This document shows positions 1-9,299 of a stretch of DNA of 64,000 nt, piece after piece. The stretch is from the NCBI RefSeq assembly GCF_002575655.3, contig NC_053036.3, positions 194,154,788 to 194,218,787 on the forward strand, given 5' to 3'. The notes under the pieces are model-generated. The model was not told the origin of the DNA. It did no database searches and worked only from the letters and a program-made list of their open reading frames with translations. How positions within the stretch are numbered: the first letter of the stretch is position 1; every line of letters starts with the position of its first letter. This stretch comes from Aegilops tauschii subsp. strangulata (Eukaryota; Streptophyta; Magnoliopsida; Poales; Poaceae). Position numbers and translations under genes: made by a program.

Positions 1-464
1 ATAATAGCATGGAACAATCAAAAATTATAGATACATTGGAGACGTATCAGGGAGGAGGCCGGAGGAGGCGACCCGCTGTCCATCACATTTGGATCCAGCG
101 AATTCCCCGAAGATGAGGATCGCTGGAGGTGGGAATGAGCCAGACTGCAGTGCATGATTCAGCATGTTAAAACCATGAAGTAAGGGAGCTGGATATATGT
201 GTGTGTAAGTGCCTTTGAGTACTTACGATTTGGCCAGGGGCTTCTCCCTGGGGCACCACTCAGAGCTGCTATCGGAGTCCGATTGGGGATTGTCCGCACG
301 GGAGACCCTCCCTTTCTTGGACGCCTCCGCCTCTGCCTCCAGATCCGTGGAGGCCGCCCTTTTCTTCCTTCCCCCCTCGGGGGGAGAATTGCTTTCCACC
401 TCCTCCTCGTCGTTCTCGGCGGGAGAGGAGTGGGTTTCGGCGTCTTCGAGCGTTGTGTCCGAAG
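1..464. repeat. First copy of a 6,260-bp tandem duplication
   Basis: Bases 1..464 match 6261..6724 with no mismatch that I can find. Bases 1..49 are the last part of an A-type LTR ending in GACGTATCA, and 50..464 repeat the T-element sequence that follows the LTR at 6310. At 464/465 the sequence switches into the interior of element A, matching element B near 19305. This is what a tandem duplication of 465..6724 would leave, with the first copy mostly outside the window. The two parents share only AAG at the switch point. Confidence 0.85.
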
Positions 465-1980
465 CTCAACAAAAGAAACTAAGTGGGTGTGCATCCAACT
501 CGCTTGCTCACGAAGACCTAGGGCATTTTGAGGAAGCCCGTCATTCGAATATACAAGCCAAGTTCTATAATGTAAAATTCCCACTAGTATATGAAAGTGA
601 CAACATAGGAGACTCTCTATCATGAAGATCATGGTGCTACTTTGAAGCACAAGTGTGGTAAAAGGATAGTAGCATTGTCCCTTCTCTCTTTTTCTCTCAA
701 TTTTTTTTATTTTGCCTTTTCTCTTTTTTTTATGGCCTCTTTTTTTTAGTCCGGAGTCTCATCCCGACTTGTGGGGGAATCATAGTCTCCATCATCCTTT
801 CCTCACTCGGACAATGCTCTAATAATGATGATCATCACACTTTTATTTACTTACAACTCAAGAATTACAACTCGATACTTAGAACAAAATATGACTCTAT
901 ATGAATGCCTCCGGCGGTGTACCGGGATGTGCAATGACTCATGAGTGACATGTATGAAAGAATTATGAACGGTGGCTTTGCCACAAATACAATGTCAACT
1001 ACATGATCATGCAAAGCAATATGACAATGATGAAGTGTGTCATAATAAACGGAACGGTGGAAAGTTGCATGGCAATATATCTCGGAATGGCTATGGAAAT
1101 GCCATAACAGGTAGGTATGGTGGCTGTTTTGAGGAAGGTATATGGTGGGTGTATGATACCGGCGAAAGGTGCGCGGTATTAGAGAGGCTAGCAATGGTGG
1201 AAGGGTGAGAGTGCGTATAATCCATGGACTCAACCTTAGTCATAAAGAACTCACATACTTATTGCAAAAATCTATTAGTTATCGAAACCAAGTACTACGT
1301 GTATGCTTCTAGGGGGATAGATTGGTAGGAAAATACCATCACTCGTCCCCGGCCGCCACTCATAAGGAAGGCAATCAATAAATAAATCATGCTCCGACTT
1401 CATCACATAACGGTTCACCATACGTGCATGCTACGGGAATCACAAACTTTAACACAAGTATCTCTCAAATTCACAACTACTCAACTAGCATGACTCTAAT
1501 ATCACCATCTTCATATCTCAAAACAATCATAAAGAATCAAACTTCTCATAGTATTCAATGCACTTTATATGCAAGTTTTTATTATATCCCTCTTGGATGC
1601 CCATCATATTAGGACTAAATTCATAACCAAAGCAAATTACCATGCTGTTCTAAAGACTCTCAAAACAAATATAAGTGAAGCATGAGAGTTCATATATTTC
1701 TTCAAAATAAAGCCACCGCCGTGCTCTAAAAGGATATAAGTGAAGCACTAGAGCAAATGACAAACTACTCCGAAAGATATAAGCGAAGATCAATGAGTAG
1801 TCGAATAATTATGTAACTATGTGAAGACTCTCTAACATTTAAGAATTTCAGATCTTGGTATTTTATTCAAACAGAAAGCAAAGCTAAAGAAAATAAAATG
1901 ACGCTCTAAGCAAAACACATATCATGTGGTGGATAAAAATATAGCTCCAAGTAAAGTTACCGATGAATGAAGACGAAAGA

Positions 1981-2010
1981 GGGGATGCCTTCCGAGGCAT
2001 CCCCAAGCTT
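1981..2010 (-). other. Stem-loop plus PPT-like motif in the A 3' region
   Basis: GGGGATGCC (1981..1989) pairs with GGCATCCCC (1996..2004) around a 6-nt loop, a 9-bp perfect stem. The right arm runs into AAGCTT, so 1997..2010 on the minus strand reads AAGCTTGGGGATGC, the same 14-mer that abuts the 3' LTR of element C (49885..49898). A second copy lies at 2053..2066. Element B has the same hairpin at 20766..20789 with the same loop length. Confidence 0.6.
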
Positions 2011-2662
2011 AGGCTCTTGGTTATCCTTGAATATTTCCTTGGGGTGCCTTGGGCATCCCCAAGCTTAGGCTCTTGCCACTCCTTATTCCATAGTCCATCG
2101 AATCTTTACCCAAAACTTGAAAACTTCACAACACAAAACTTAACAGAAAATCTCGTGAGCTCCGTTAGCGAAAGAAAACAAAACACCACTTCAAGGTACA
2201 GTAATGAACTCATTCTTTATTTATATTGGTGTTAAATATACTATATTCCAACTTCTCTATGGTTTATAAACTATTTTACTAGCCATAGATTCATCAAAAT
2301 AAGCAAACAACACATACAAAACAGAATCTGTCAAAAACAGAACAGTCTGTAGTAATCTGTAACTAACGCAAACTTCTGGAACTCAAAAACTTCTACCAAA
2401 ATAGGAAGACCTAGATAATTTGTTTATTGATCTACTGCAATTGGAATCAGTATTTTATCACTTTCTGGTGATTTTTAACAATTGTTTTTGTGAGCAGAAA
2501 GTTTTTGTCTTTTTCAGCAAGATCAAATAATTATCATCCAAGAAGATCCTATAGGTCTTACTTGGCACAAACACTAATTAAAACATAAAACCACATATAA
2601 ACAGAGGCTAGATGATTTATTTATTACTAAACAGGAACAAAAAGCAAGGAACAAAAATAAAA

Positions 2663-2678
2663 TTGGGTTGCCTCCCAA
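2663..2678 (-). other. Conserved post-ORF hairpin (element A)
   Basis: TTGGG and CCCAA flank a 6-nt loop, about 70 nt downstream of the A stop codon on the minus strand. The same 16-mer stands at 21448..21463 in element B and 44893..44908 in element C, and the neighbouring bases (GCTTG before it) are also kept. Conservation between elements that differ in LTR and ORF suggests an RNA-level role, but that is inference. Confidence 0.6.
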
Positions 2679-2747
2679 CAAGCGCTAACGTTTAATGCCC
2701 CTAGCTAGGCATGATGATTTCAATGATGCTCACATAAAAGATAAGAA

Positions 2748-4484
2748 TTAAAACATAAAGAGAGCATAATGAAACACATGGCAAGCACATTTAAGTCCAA
2801 CCCACTTCCTATGCATAGGGATTTTGTGATCAAACAATTTATGGGAACAATAATCAACTAGCATAGGAAGGCAAAACAAGCATAACTTCAAAACTTTAAG
2901 CACATAGAGAGGAAACTTGATATTATTGCAATTCCTACAAGCGTATATTCCTCCCTCATAATAATTTTCAGTAGCATAATGAATGAATTCAACAATATAA
3001 CCAGCACCTAAAGCATTCTTTTCATGATCTACAAGCATAGAATTTTTATTACTCTCCACATAAGCAAAACTCTTCTCTTTCGGAATAGTGGGAGTATCAT
3101 AAGAGACTCGAATACTATAAATTGTTTCCACATTAAAAGAGAAATGTTCAGAAAAAGGGTAATCATAATCATGACAAGTTTTATAAATATAATCATCACT
3201 ACTTTTTATAGCATAAGTTTCATCACAATAATCATCATAAGTAGCAACTTTGTTCTCATCATAATCGATTGAAACCTCTTCCAAGATAGTGGACTCATCA
3301 CTAAATAAAGTCATGACCTCTCCAAATCCACTTTCATAAATATTATCATCATAAGTAGGAGGCACGCTATCATCATTATAAATTTGCATATCGTAACTTG
3401 GGAGACTAAAAATATCATCTTCATTAAACGTAGCATCCCCAAGCTTGGGACAAACATTAATTTCAGCAAATATATTCTCAAACATGTCATTCTCATCAAA
3501 CATAGCATCCCCAAGCTTGGGCCTTTTAATATTATAAGCATAATCACTCTCATCATTAATAGTGTGGATAGCACCAATAGTATAGCAATTATCATCATCG
3601 CAATGAGTAGTAGGAGCAACATCATTTGGGAGGGATACCTTTTTACCTTTGCTTCTCCGTTTTTTCTTTTTCTTCTTCACATCATGTGCGGATTTATCCC
3701 TCTTTTTTGAGCTCCTTATTGATGAGATTGGTTGAATAGAAAGCTCCTCCTCGTTACCTGATTCATCATAAGAAATAATAGGAGGATATTGGGAAGTTTC
3801 TTCCCTTTCATTAGTGTTCTCTTCATCTTCTATTTGTTTTCTTTTATTTATATAATTGGCAATATAAGGATTTTCAATGCAATTCACCGCACAATACATA
3901 TAAATTTCTTCTAGATCAATATCGAGGAATTTCTCGAGGTTGTATTCTGGAATAATCTTAGTTTGACGTTTCATTTCTTCATAACCCAAAAGAAAACTAA
4001 GTTCATTATAATGTGCAAGGGAAATCAAGTCATCACAATTTTTGGACACGATTCGATCATGAAACAATTTGCATTTGATATTTAAATGACCATGTTCATT
4101 GCAAAGTTCACAAGTATGGCTAAGAAATTTTAAATTTTCAGCACTAACATTTAACCTTTCTTGCAACCATTTAGTTTCTAAATGCTTATGCCTCTTGCAA
4201 TATCTATCTTCCCTATTTGGTGTGTACTTGCAAACCCAATGCACTCCACAAAAATTGACATGTTTATAGGAGACATTTTTATCATAACTAGTGCAATCAT
4301 CATTAGTACTATGGATATTCAAAGTGTTCATACTAACAACATTGCAATCATGCTCATCATTCAAAGATTTAGTGCCAAACATTTTATAGACTTCTTCTTC
4401 TAGCACTTGAGCACAATTTTCCTTTTCATCATACTTACGAAAGATATTAAAAAGATGAAGCGTATGAGACAAAATCAATTCCAT
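2748..4484 (-). CDS. Single ORF of element A: unknown protein with a CCHC zinc knuckle
   Basis: This uninterrupted 578-residue ORF is the only gene of element A and starts about 160 nt after the proximal primer binding site. Residues 125-138 (CELCNEHGHLNIKC) fit the C-x2-C-x4-H-x4-C retroviral-type zinc knuckle, so nucleic-acid binding is likely. Residues 259-282 form a strongly basic cluster resembling a nuclear localisation signal. Much of the C-terminal half is very acidic (many D, E and Y). PKLGDA occurs at 322-327 and 346-351 and is encoded by the polypurine-tract-like motif. I see no protease, polymerase or integrase motif and no Retrotrans_gag-like N-terminus. The N-terminal and C-terminal ends are homologous to the shorter broken ORF of element B. 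A Gag-like packaging protein is the simplest reading. An intact frame of this length in an element without pol suggests fairly recent selection or recent insertion. Confidence 0.7.
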   Translation of the reverse strand: MELILSHTLHLFNIFRKYDEKENCAQVLEEEVYKMFGTKSLNDEHDCNVVSMNTLNIHSTNDDCTSYDKNVSYKHVNFCGVHWVCKYTPNREDRYCKRHKHLETKWLQERLNVSAENLKFLSHTCELCNEHGHLNIKCKLFHDRIVSKNCDDLISLAHYNELSFLLGYEEMKRQTKIIPEYNLEKFLDIDLEEIYMYCAVNCIENPYIANYINKRKQIEDEENTNEREETSQYPPIISYDESGNEEELSIQPISSIRSSKKRDKSAHDVKKKKKKRRSKGKKVSLPNDVAPTTHCDDDNCYTIGAIHTINDESDYAYNIKRPKLGDAMFDENDMFENIFAEINVCPKLGDATFNEDDIFSLPSYDMQIYNDDSVPPTYDDNIYESGFGEVMTLFSDESTILEEVSIDYDENKVATYDDYCDETYAIKSSDDYIYKTCHDYDYPFSEHFSFNVETIYSIRVSYDTPTIPKEKSFAYVESNKNSMLVDHEKNALGAGYIVEFIHYATENYYEGGIYACRNCNNIKFPLYVLKVLKLCLFCLPMLVDYCSHKLFDHKIPMHRKWVGLKCACHVFHYALFMF

Positions 4485-4580
4485 TTTTTTGTAGTTTTCT
4501 TTTATAAACTAAACTAGTGCTAAAACAAGAAACAAAAAGATTCGATTGCAAGATCTAAAGATATACTTTCAAACACTCAC

Positions 4581-4671
4581 CTCCCCGGCAACGGCGCCAG
4601 AAAAGAGCTTAGTTGATGGGTGTGAGTGCCGCTTACCTAGCCTCCCCGGCAATGGCGCCAGAAAAGAGCTT
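4581..4671 (-). other. Duplicated tRNA-Asp-type primer binding site of element A
   Basis: Two near-identical 30-bp units lie 61 bp apart (4581..4610 and 4642..4671). On the minus strand the LTR-proximal unit contains TGGCGCCATTGCCGGGGA (4660 to 4643), and the distal one has G in place of the first A after GCC. The distal version is the one used in elements C and D and is complementary to the 3' end of plant tRNA-Asp (established knowledge). Only the proximal copy is beside the LTR. Confidence 0.75.
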
Positions 4672-6309
4672 GATGTCTACTACACAACCTTCTTCTTGTA
4701 GACGTTGTTGGACCTCCAAGTACAGAGGTTTGTAGGACAGTAGCAAATTTCCCTCAAGTGGATGACCTAAGGTTTATAAATCCGTGGGAGGCGTAGGTTG
4801 AAGATGGTCTCTCTCAAACAACCCTGCAACCAAATAACAAAGAGTCTCTTGTGTCCCCAACACACCCAATACAATGGTAAATTGTATAGGTGCACTAGTT
4901 CGGCAAAGAGATGGTGATACAAGTGCAATATGGATGGTAGACAAAGGTTTTTGTAATCTGAAAATATAAAAACAACAAGGTAACTATTGATAAAAGTGAG
5001 CACAAACGGTATTGCAATGCTAGGAAACAAGGCCTAGGGTTCATACTTTCACTAATGCAATTTCTCTCAACAATAATAACATAACTGGATCACATAACTA
5101 TCCCTCAACATGCAACAAAGAGTCACTCCAAAGTCACTAATAGCGGAGAACAAACGAAGAGATTATGGTAGGGTACGAAACCACCTCAAAGTTATTCTTT
5201 CGGATCGATCTATTATAGAGTTCGTACTAGAATAACACCTTAAGACACAAATCAACCAAAACCCTAATGTCACCTAGATACTCCAATGTCACCTCAAGTA
5301 TCCGTGGGTATGATTATACGATATGCATCACAAAATCTCAGATTCATCTATTCAACCAACACAAAAGCACTTCAAAGAGTGCCCCAAAGTTTCTACCGGA
5401 GAGTCAAGACGAAAACATGTGCCAACCCCTATGCATAGGTTCATGGGCGGAACCCGCAAGTTGATCACCAAAACATACATCAAGTGAATCAATAGAATAC
5501 CCCATTGTCACCATGGGTATCCCACGCAAGACATACATCAAGTGTTCTCAAATCCTTAAAGACTCAATCCGATAAGATAACTTCAAAGGGAAAACTCGAT
5601 CCATTACAAGAGAGTAGAGGGGGAGAAACATCATAAGATCCAACTACAATAGCAAAGCTCGCGATACATCAAGATCGTGCCAAATCAAGAACACGAGAGA
5701 GAGAGAGAGATCAAACACATAGCTACTGGTACATACCCTCAACCCCGAGGGTGAACTGCTCCCTCCTCGTCATGGAGAGCGCCGGGATGATGAAGATGGC
5801 CACCGGTGAGGGTTCCCCCCCCCCTCCGGCAGGGTGCCGAAACAGGGTCCCGATTGGTTTTTGGTGGCTACAGAGGCTTGCGGCGGCGGAACTCCTGATC
5901 TATTTTGTTCCCCGAAGGTTTTAGGGTATATGGATATATATAGGCGAAAGAAGTCGGTAAGGGGAGCCACGAGGGGCCCACGAGGGTGGAGGGCGCACCC
6001 AGGGGGTGGGCGCCCCCTGCCTCGTGCTCTCCTCGTTGATCCCCTGACGTGCACTCCAAGTCTGCTGGATTGCTTTCTTTCCAAAAATAACTTCTTCCGA
6101 AGGTTTCATTCCGTTTGGACTCCATTTGATATTACTTTTCTTCGAAACACTAAAACAAGGGAAAAAACAGGAACTGGCACTGGGCTCTGGGTTAATAGGT
6201 TAGTCCCAAAAATAATATAAAAGTGTTTAATAAAGCCCGTAAACATCCAAAATAGATAATATAATAGCATGGAACAATCAAAAATTATAGATACATTGGA
6301 GACGTATCA
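4671..6309 (-). repeat. 5' LTR of element A
   Basis: This 1,639-bp LTR has TGAT...ATCA ends. On the minus strand it starts with TGATACGTCTCC and ends just before the primer binding site. A TATATATA box lies at 5935..5942. A GA-rich run (GAGAGA, about 5695..5713) is present. The partner LTR is missing, although its tail is preserved as bases 1..49 of the tandem copy. Confidence 0.85.
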
Positions 6310-7839
6310 GGGAGGAGGCCGGAGGAGGCGACCCGCTGTCCATCACATTTGGATCCAGCGAATTCCCCGAAGATGAGGATCGCTGGAGGTGGGAATGAGC
6401 CAGACTGCAGTGCATGATTCAGCATGTTAAAACCATGAAGTAAGGGAGCTGGATATATGTGTGTGTAAGTGCCTTTGAGTACTTACGATTTGGCCAGGGG
6501 CTTCTCCCTGGGGCACCACTCAGAGCTGCTATCGGAGTCCGATTGGGGATTGTCCGCACGGGAGACCCTCCCTTTCTTGGACGCCTCCGCCTCTGCCTCC
6601 AGATCCGTGGAGGCCGCCCTTTTCTTCCTTCCCCCCTCGGGGGGAGAATTGCTTTCCACCTCCTCCTCGTCGTTCTCGGCGGGAGAGGAGTGGGTTTCGG
6701 CGTCTTCGAGCGTTGTGTCCGAAGTGCCTTTACGGCGGAGGCCGCTTCTTGCCTCCTGGCCCTTCTTCTTGGCCTTCTTCTCCGGCGCCTGGTATGGCGC
6801 CGGAACCAGCATCTTCGTCAGAAGAGGGATAGCTGGGTTTTCAGGCAGCGGAGCCGGACACTGAATCAGCTCCGCCTTCTTTATCCAGCCCTGAAAAGAC
6901 AAATGGAGAAGCTTAGACATCTTCCTTGAATGCACAGGTAGAGATACACCTTGAAGTATGAAAAACTTACCGAACTGGCTGGTTGAGTCAGGGTATATCC
7001 GCGGTCCTCGCTCGTCTTCGGCCACGTCTTATTGGCCTTGAAAAGCACCTTTCAGATACCTTCGTGCATGGAGCCAAAGAATCATTGCAAGGTCTGGTGC
7101 TTGGCCGGATCGAACTCCCACATATGGCAAGTCCGGCTTTGGCAGGGAAGGATCCGGCGAAAAAGCATCACCTGGATCACATTGACAAGCTTGATGTTCT
7201 TGTCCACCATGCTCTTGATGCGCATTTGCAGTGGTGACACTTCGTCTGACGCCGCCCAGTCCAGGCTCTTTTTCAGCCAGGAGGTAAGCCGCATTGGGGG
7301 CCCGGACTTGAATTCGGGGGCCGCGGCCTGGGTGGTGTCGCGGGGCTCTGTGACGTAGAACCACTGCTACTGCCACCCTTTGACGGTCTCCACAAAGGTG
7401 CCTGTGGGCCATGCGATGTTGGATAGTTTGCTCACCATGGCGCCTCCGCACTCTGCATGTTGACCATCCACCACTTTCGGCTTCACATTGAAGATCTTTA
7501 GCCATAATCCAAAGTGGGGTGGGATGTGGAGGAAGGCCTCGCACACGACAATGAATGCCGAGATGTTGAGGAAGGAATTTGGGGCTAGATCATGGAAATC
7601 TAGCCCGTAGTAGAGCATGAGTCCGCGGACGAAGGGATGGAGGGGAATCCTAACCCGCGGATGAAGTGGGGGATGAATACCACCCTCTCATTGGGCTCCG
7701 GGGTGGGGACGATTTGCCCCTTGGCCGGAAGCCGGTGGGCGATTTCCTGGGCTAAGTACCCCGCTTCCTGGAGCTCCGCAATGTTCTCCTCCGTGATGGA
7801 GGAGGCCATGCACTTGCCCTGCGCTCCAGATCCGGACAT
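6310..7839 (-). pseudogene. Antisense accessory gene of element T (Transposase_28-like), broken
   Basis: Reading starts at ATG 7839 on the minus strand (the second in-frame M leads into ASSITEENIAELQEAGYLA). The sequence resembles the plant putative gypsy-type transposon domain (PF04195 family, by memory of its style). A frameshift near 7650 moves the frame, after which it continues to about 7082 with an in-frame TAG near 7364 and more stops around 7040-7082. An 80-bp intron fits at 6970 to 6891 (GTAAGT donor, TTTTCAG acceptor). The next exon, down to about 6486, encodes a highly charged region rich in E, K and S. A second GTAAGT donor at about 6485 and a TGCAG acceptor at 6405 suggest another exon (6404 to 6310) that element A interrupts. 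The product would be nuclear or TE-related; function unknown. It is not functional as it stands. Confidence 0.6.
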
Positions 7840-7948
7840 GGTCGGAGTGGTTTTTTGGGGGCGGAAAGGATGGAAGCTTGGGCGCTGGAGCTCGAGAACG
7901 TATGGGCAGAGAAGAAGAAGGCGTGGGTGAAAGAGTGGATCTTTATCC

Positions 7949-7956
7949 TCTTATAA
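7949..7956 (-). promoter_or_regulatory. Candidate TATA box for the antisense gene of T
   Basis: TTTATAAG on the minus strand lies about 110 bp upstream of ATG 7839, a plausible core-promoter distance. It implies the antisense gene had its own promoter rather than using the LTR. Confidence 0.4.
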
Positions 7957-8386
7957 AGGCAGCAAATATCAAGCGCCTCCCCACTCGCCTTAAAGCTTGC
8001 GTATTCCCCAAGGGTCGTGCGGACGGCACGGTTGGATTACCCACGCCCGTATTAATGAGAATCCCGCGATAAGGGGACACAATCTCTGCTTCGACAAGAC
8101 GTGCCAATGAAAACCGCATCTTGAGATGTGGAGCGGGAGGCTAAAAAATGGTTCAAAATAATGACCGGGCAGGGACGCAACGGCTCGCTACAAAAGTTGT
8201 CAGTAGATGGGACTTGTGAAATATTATACTCTTTGTGGCTGTGTGTGGTGCCTGTTTTGCAGAGCCGGATACGTTTTCTGTGTTCGAGGACTACTTTGAA
8301 GTGTTCGGAGGAGGAACCTGCCTTGCAATGTCGAAGACAATCTGCGCGTCGGACACATCGTCATTGAAGCCCGGTTCAGGGGCTAC

Positions 8387-8861
8387 TGAGGGAATCCTGG
8401 ATTAAGGGGTCCTCAGGCATCCGGGCTATATGACGTGGGCCGGACTAATGGGCCATGAAGATACAAGACAGAAGACTTCTTCCGTGTCCAGATGAGACTC
8501 TCCTTTGCGTGGATGGCAAGCTTGGCGTTCGGATGTGAAGATTCCTTTCTCTGTAAACCGACTCTGTACAACCCTAGGTCCCTCCGGTGTCTATATAAAC
8601 CGGAGTTTAGTCCGTAGAGGGACGATCACAATCATAATCATACAGGCTAGACATCTAGGGTTTAGCCATTACGATCTCGAGGTAGATCAACTCTTACAAC
8701 CCCATATTCATCTAAGATAATCAAGCAGGAAGTAGGGTATTACCTCCATTAAGAGGGCCTGAACCTGGGTAAACATCGTGTCCCTGTCTCCTGTTACCTT
8801 CGATCCTCGGACGCACAGTTCGGGACCCCCTACCCGAGATCCACCGGTTTTGACACCAACA
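8387..8861 (+). repeat. 3' LTR of element T
   Basis: 475 bp with TG...CA ends (TGAGGGAATCC... to ...GACACCAACA). TATATAAA at 8592..8599 is a candidate promoter, followed by a short transcribed R-U5 part. The 5-bp sequence after it (GTGGG, 8862..8866) is the candidate TSD; its partner is outside the window. Confidence 0.75.
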
Positions 8862-9299
8862 GTGGGGAGGGGGTTGAGGAAGGGGTTCATGGCGATGGAG
8901 TGTTGGTCAGACAGAGAGGGACTTGTGGAAGAGGAGATGGTACAAGACAAACAAATGGGTGGAAGATGTAGTGCAGTGGTATATAAATAGGGGCTTTGGA
9001 GGTTCAAAGGTAGGTGGGTGGGATGAATGAATATTGAAGATGAAGTGTAGAGATTTTCTGGATACTCCATTGATGTTGTTCATATGTGGAATACATTTTG
9101 TATCTACTTAGAACAGGCCTGCAACCATACACCATGCATGCGTTTCTGCTCAGTCAGATTGGATGGGATGTAGGAAAGCACACTATGTGTAGAACATGTT
9201 TTTTTGCCTATTTTCACTTAGTTTGGCTGAGTCGGGCCACAGATACAAAATGCCAAAAACCTATGCAGGCTACCAAACAAGGCCCTAGCCTTTTTTAAG
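8862..9299. other. Non-TE-assigned flank with a TATA-like box, no gene
   Basis: Unique-looking sequence to the right of the T LTR. TATAAATA at 8982..8989 has core-promoter form, but no ORF with recognisable content follows it. Near 9110..9290 there are CAGGCCTGCAACC and GCAGGCTACCAAACAAGGCC, which look like the worn inverted ends of a small DNA transposon; target-site duplications were not found. Confidence 0.3.

Larger units (their letters stand above)
465..2747. other. 3' noncoding interior of element A
   Basis: I see no credible gene here; short ORFs on either strand lack domain-like sequence. The region aligns with the 3' noncoding part of element B (about 19305 to 21500) and in reverse complement with element C (about 44880 to 46500). 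It holds two hairpins (1981..2004 and 2663..2678) and two copies of the polypurine-tract-like motif. It is the counterpart of the space between ORF and 3' LTR in Athila-type elements. Confidence 0.75.
465..6309 (-). mobile_element. Element A: non-autonomous Gypsy LTR retrotransposon, 3' truncated
   Basis: On the minus strand the order is 5' LTR (6309 to 4671), primer binding site, one ORF (4484 to 2748) and a long 3' noncoding region running to 465. There is no protease, reverse transcriptase, RNase H or integrase, so mobility would need enzymes from another element. The interior is homologous to element B in the ORF ends, the post-ORF hairpin and the 3' noncoding region. The 3' end with its LTR is cut off at the tandem-duplication junction. 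It is inserted in element T at 6309/6310. The LTR resembles the TGATACGTC-start Triticeae Gypsy group (Athila relatives such as Sabrina, WHAM or Fatima); the family name is not settled. Confidence 0.85.
6310..8861 (+). mobile_element. Element T: 3' part of a Tat-like Gypsy LTR retrotransposon
   Basis: The right end is a 475-bp LTR preceded by a purine-rich tract (CAGGGGCTAC) just before 8387, so the element runs on the plus strand and this is its 3' end. Upstream is a broken gene on the opposite strand. An extra antisense ORF between pol and the 3' LTR is known in Tat-lineage elements such as Grande and RIRE2 (established knowledge), and this arrangement is the main basis for the lineage call. 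The left part is cut by the insertion of element A at 6309/6310, inside what looks like an exon of the antisense gene. No gag or pol is visible in the window. Confidence 0.65.

Noticed and set aside
199..625. Plus-strand ORFs at the left edge and their copies at 6459..6929
   Set aside because: They are antisense to the accessory gene of element T and exist twice only because of the tandem duplication.
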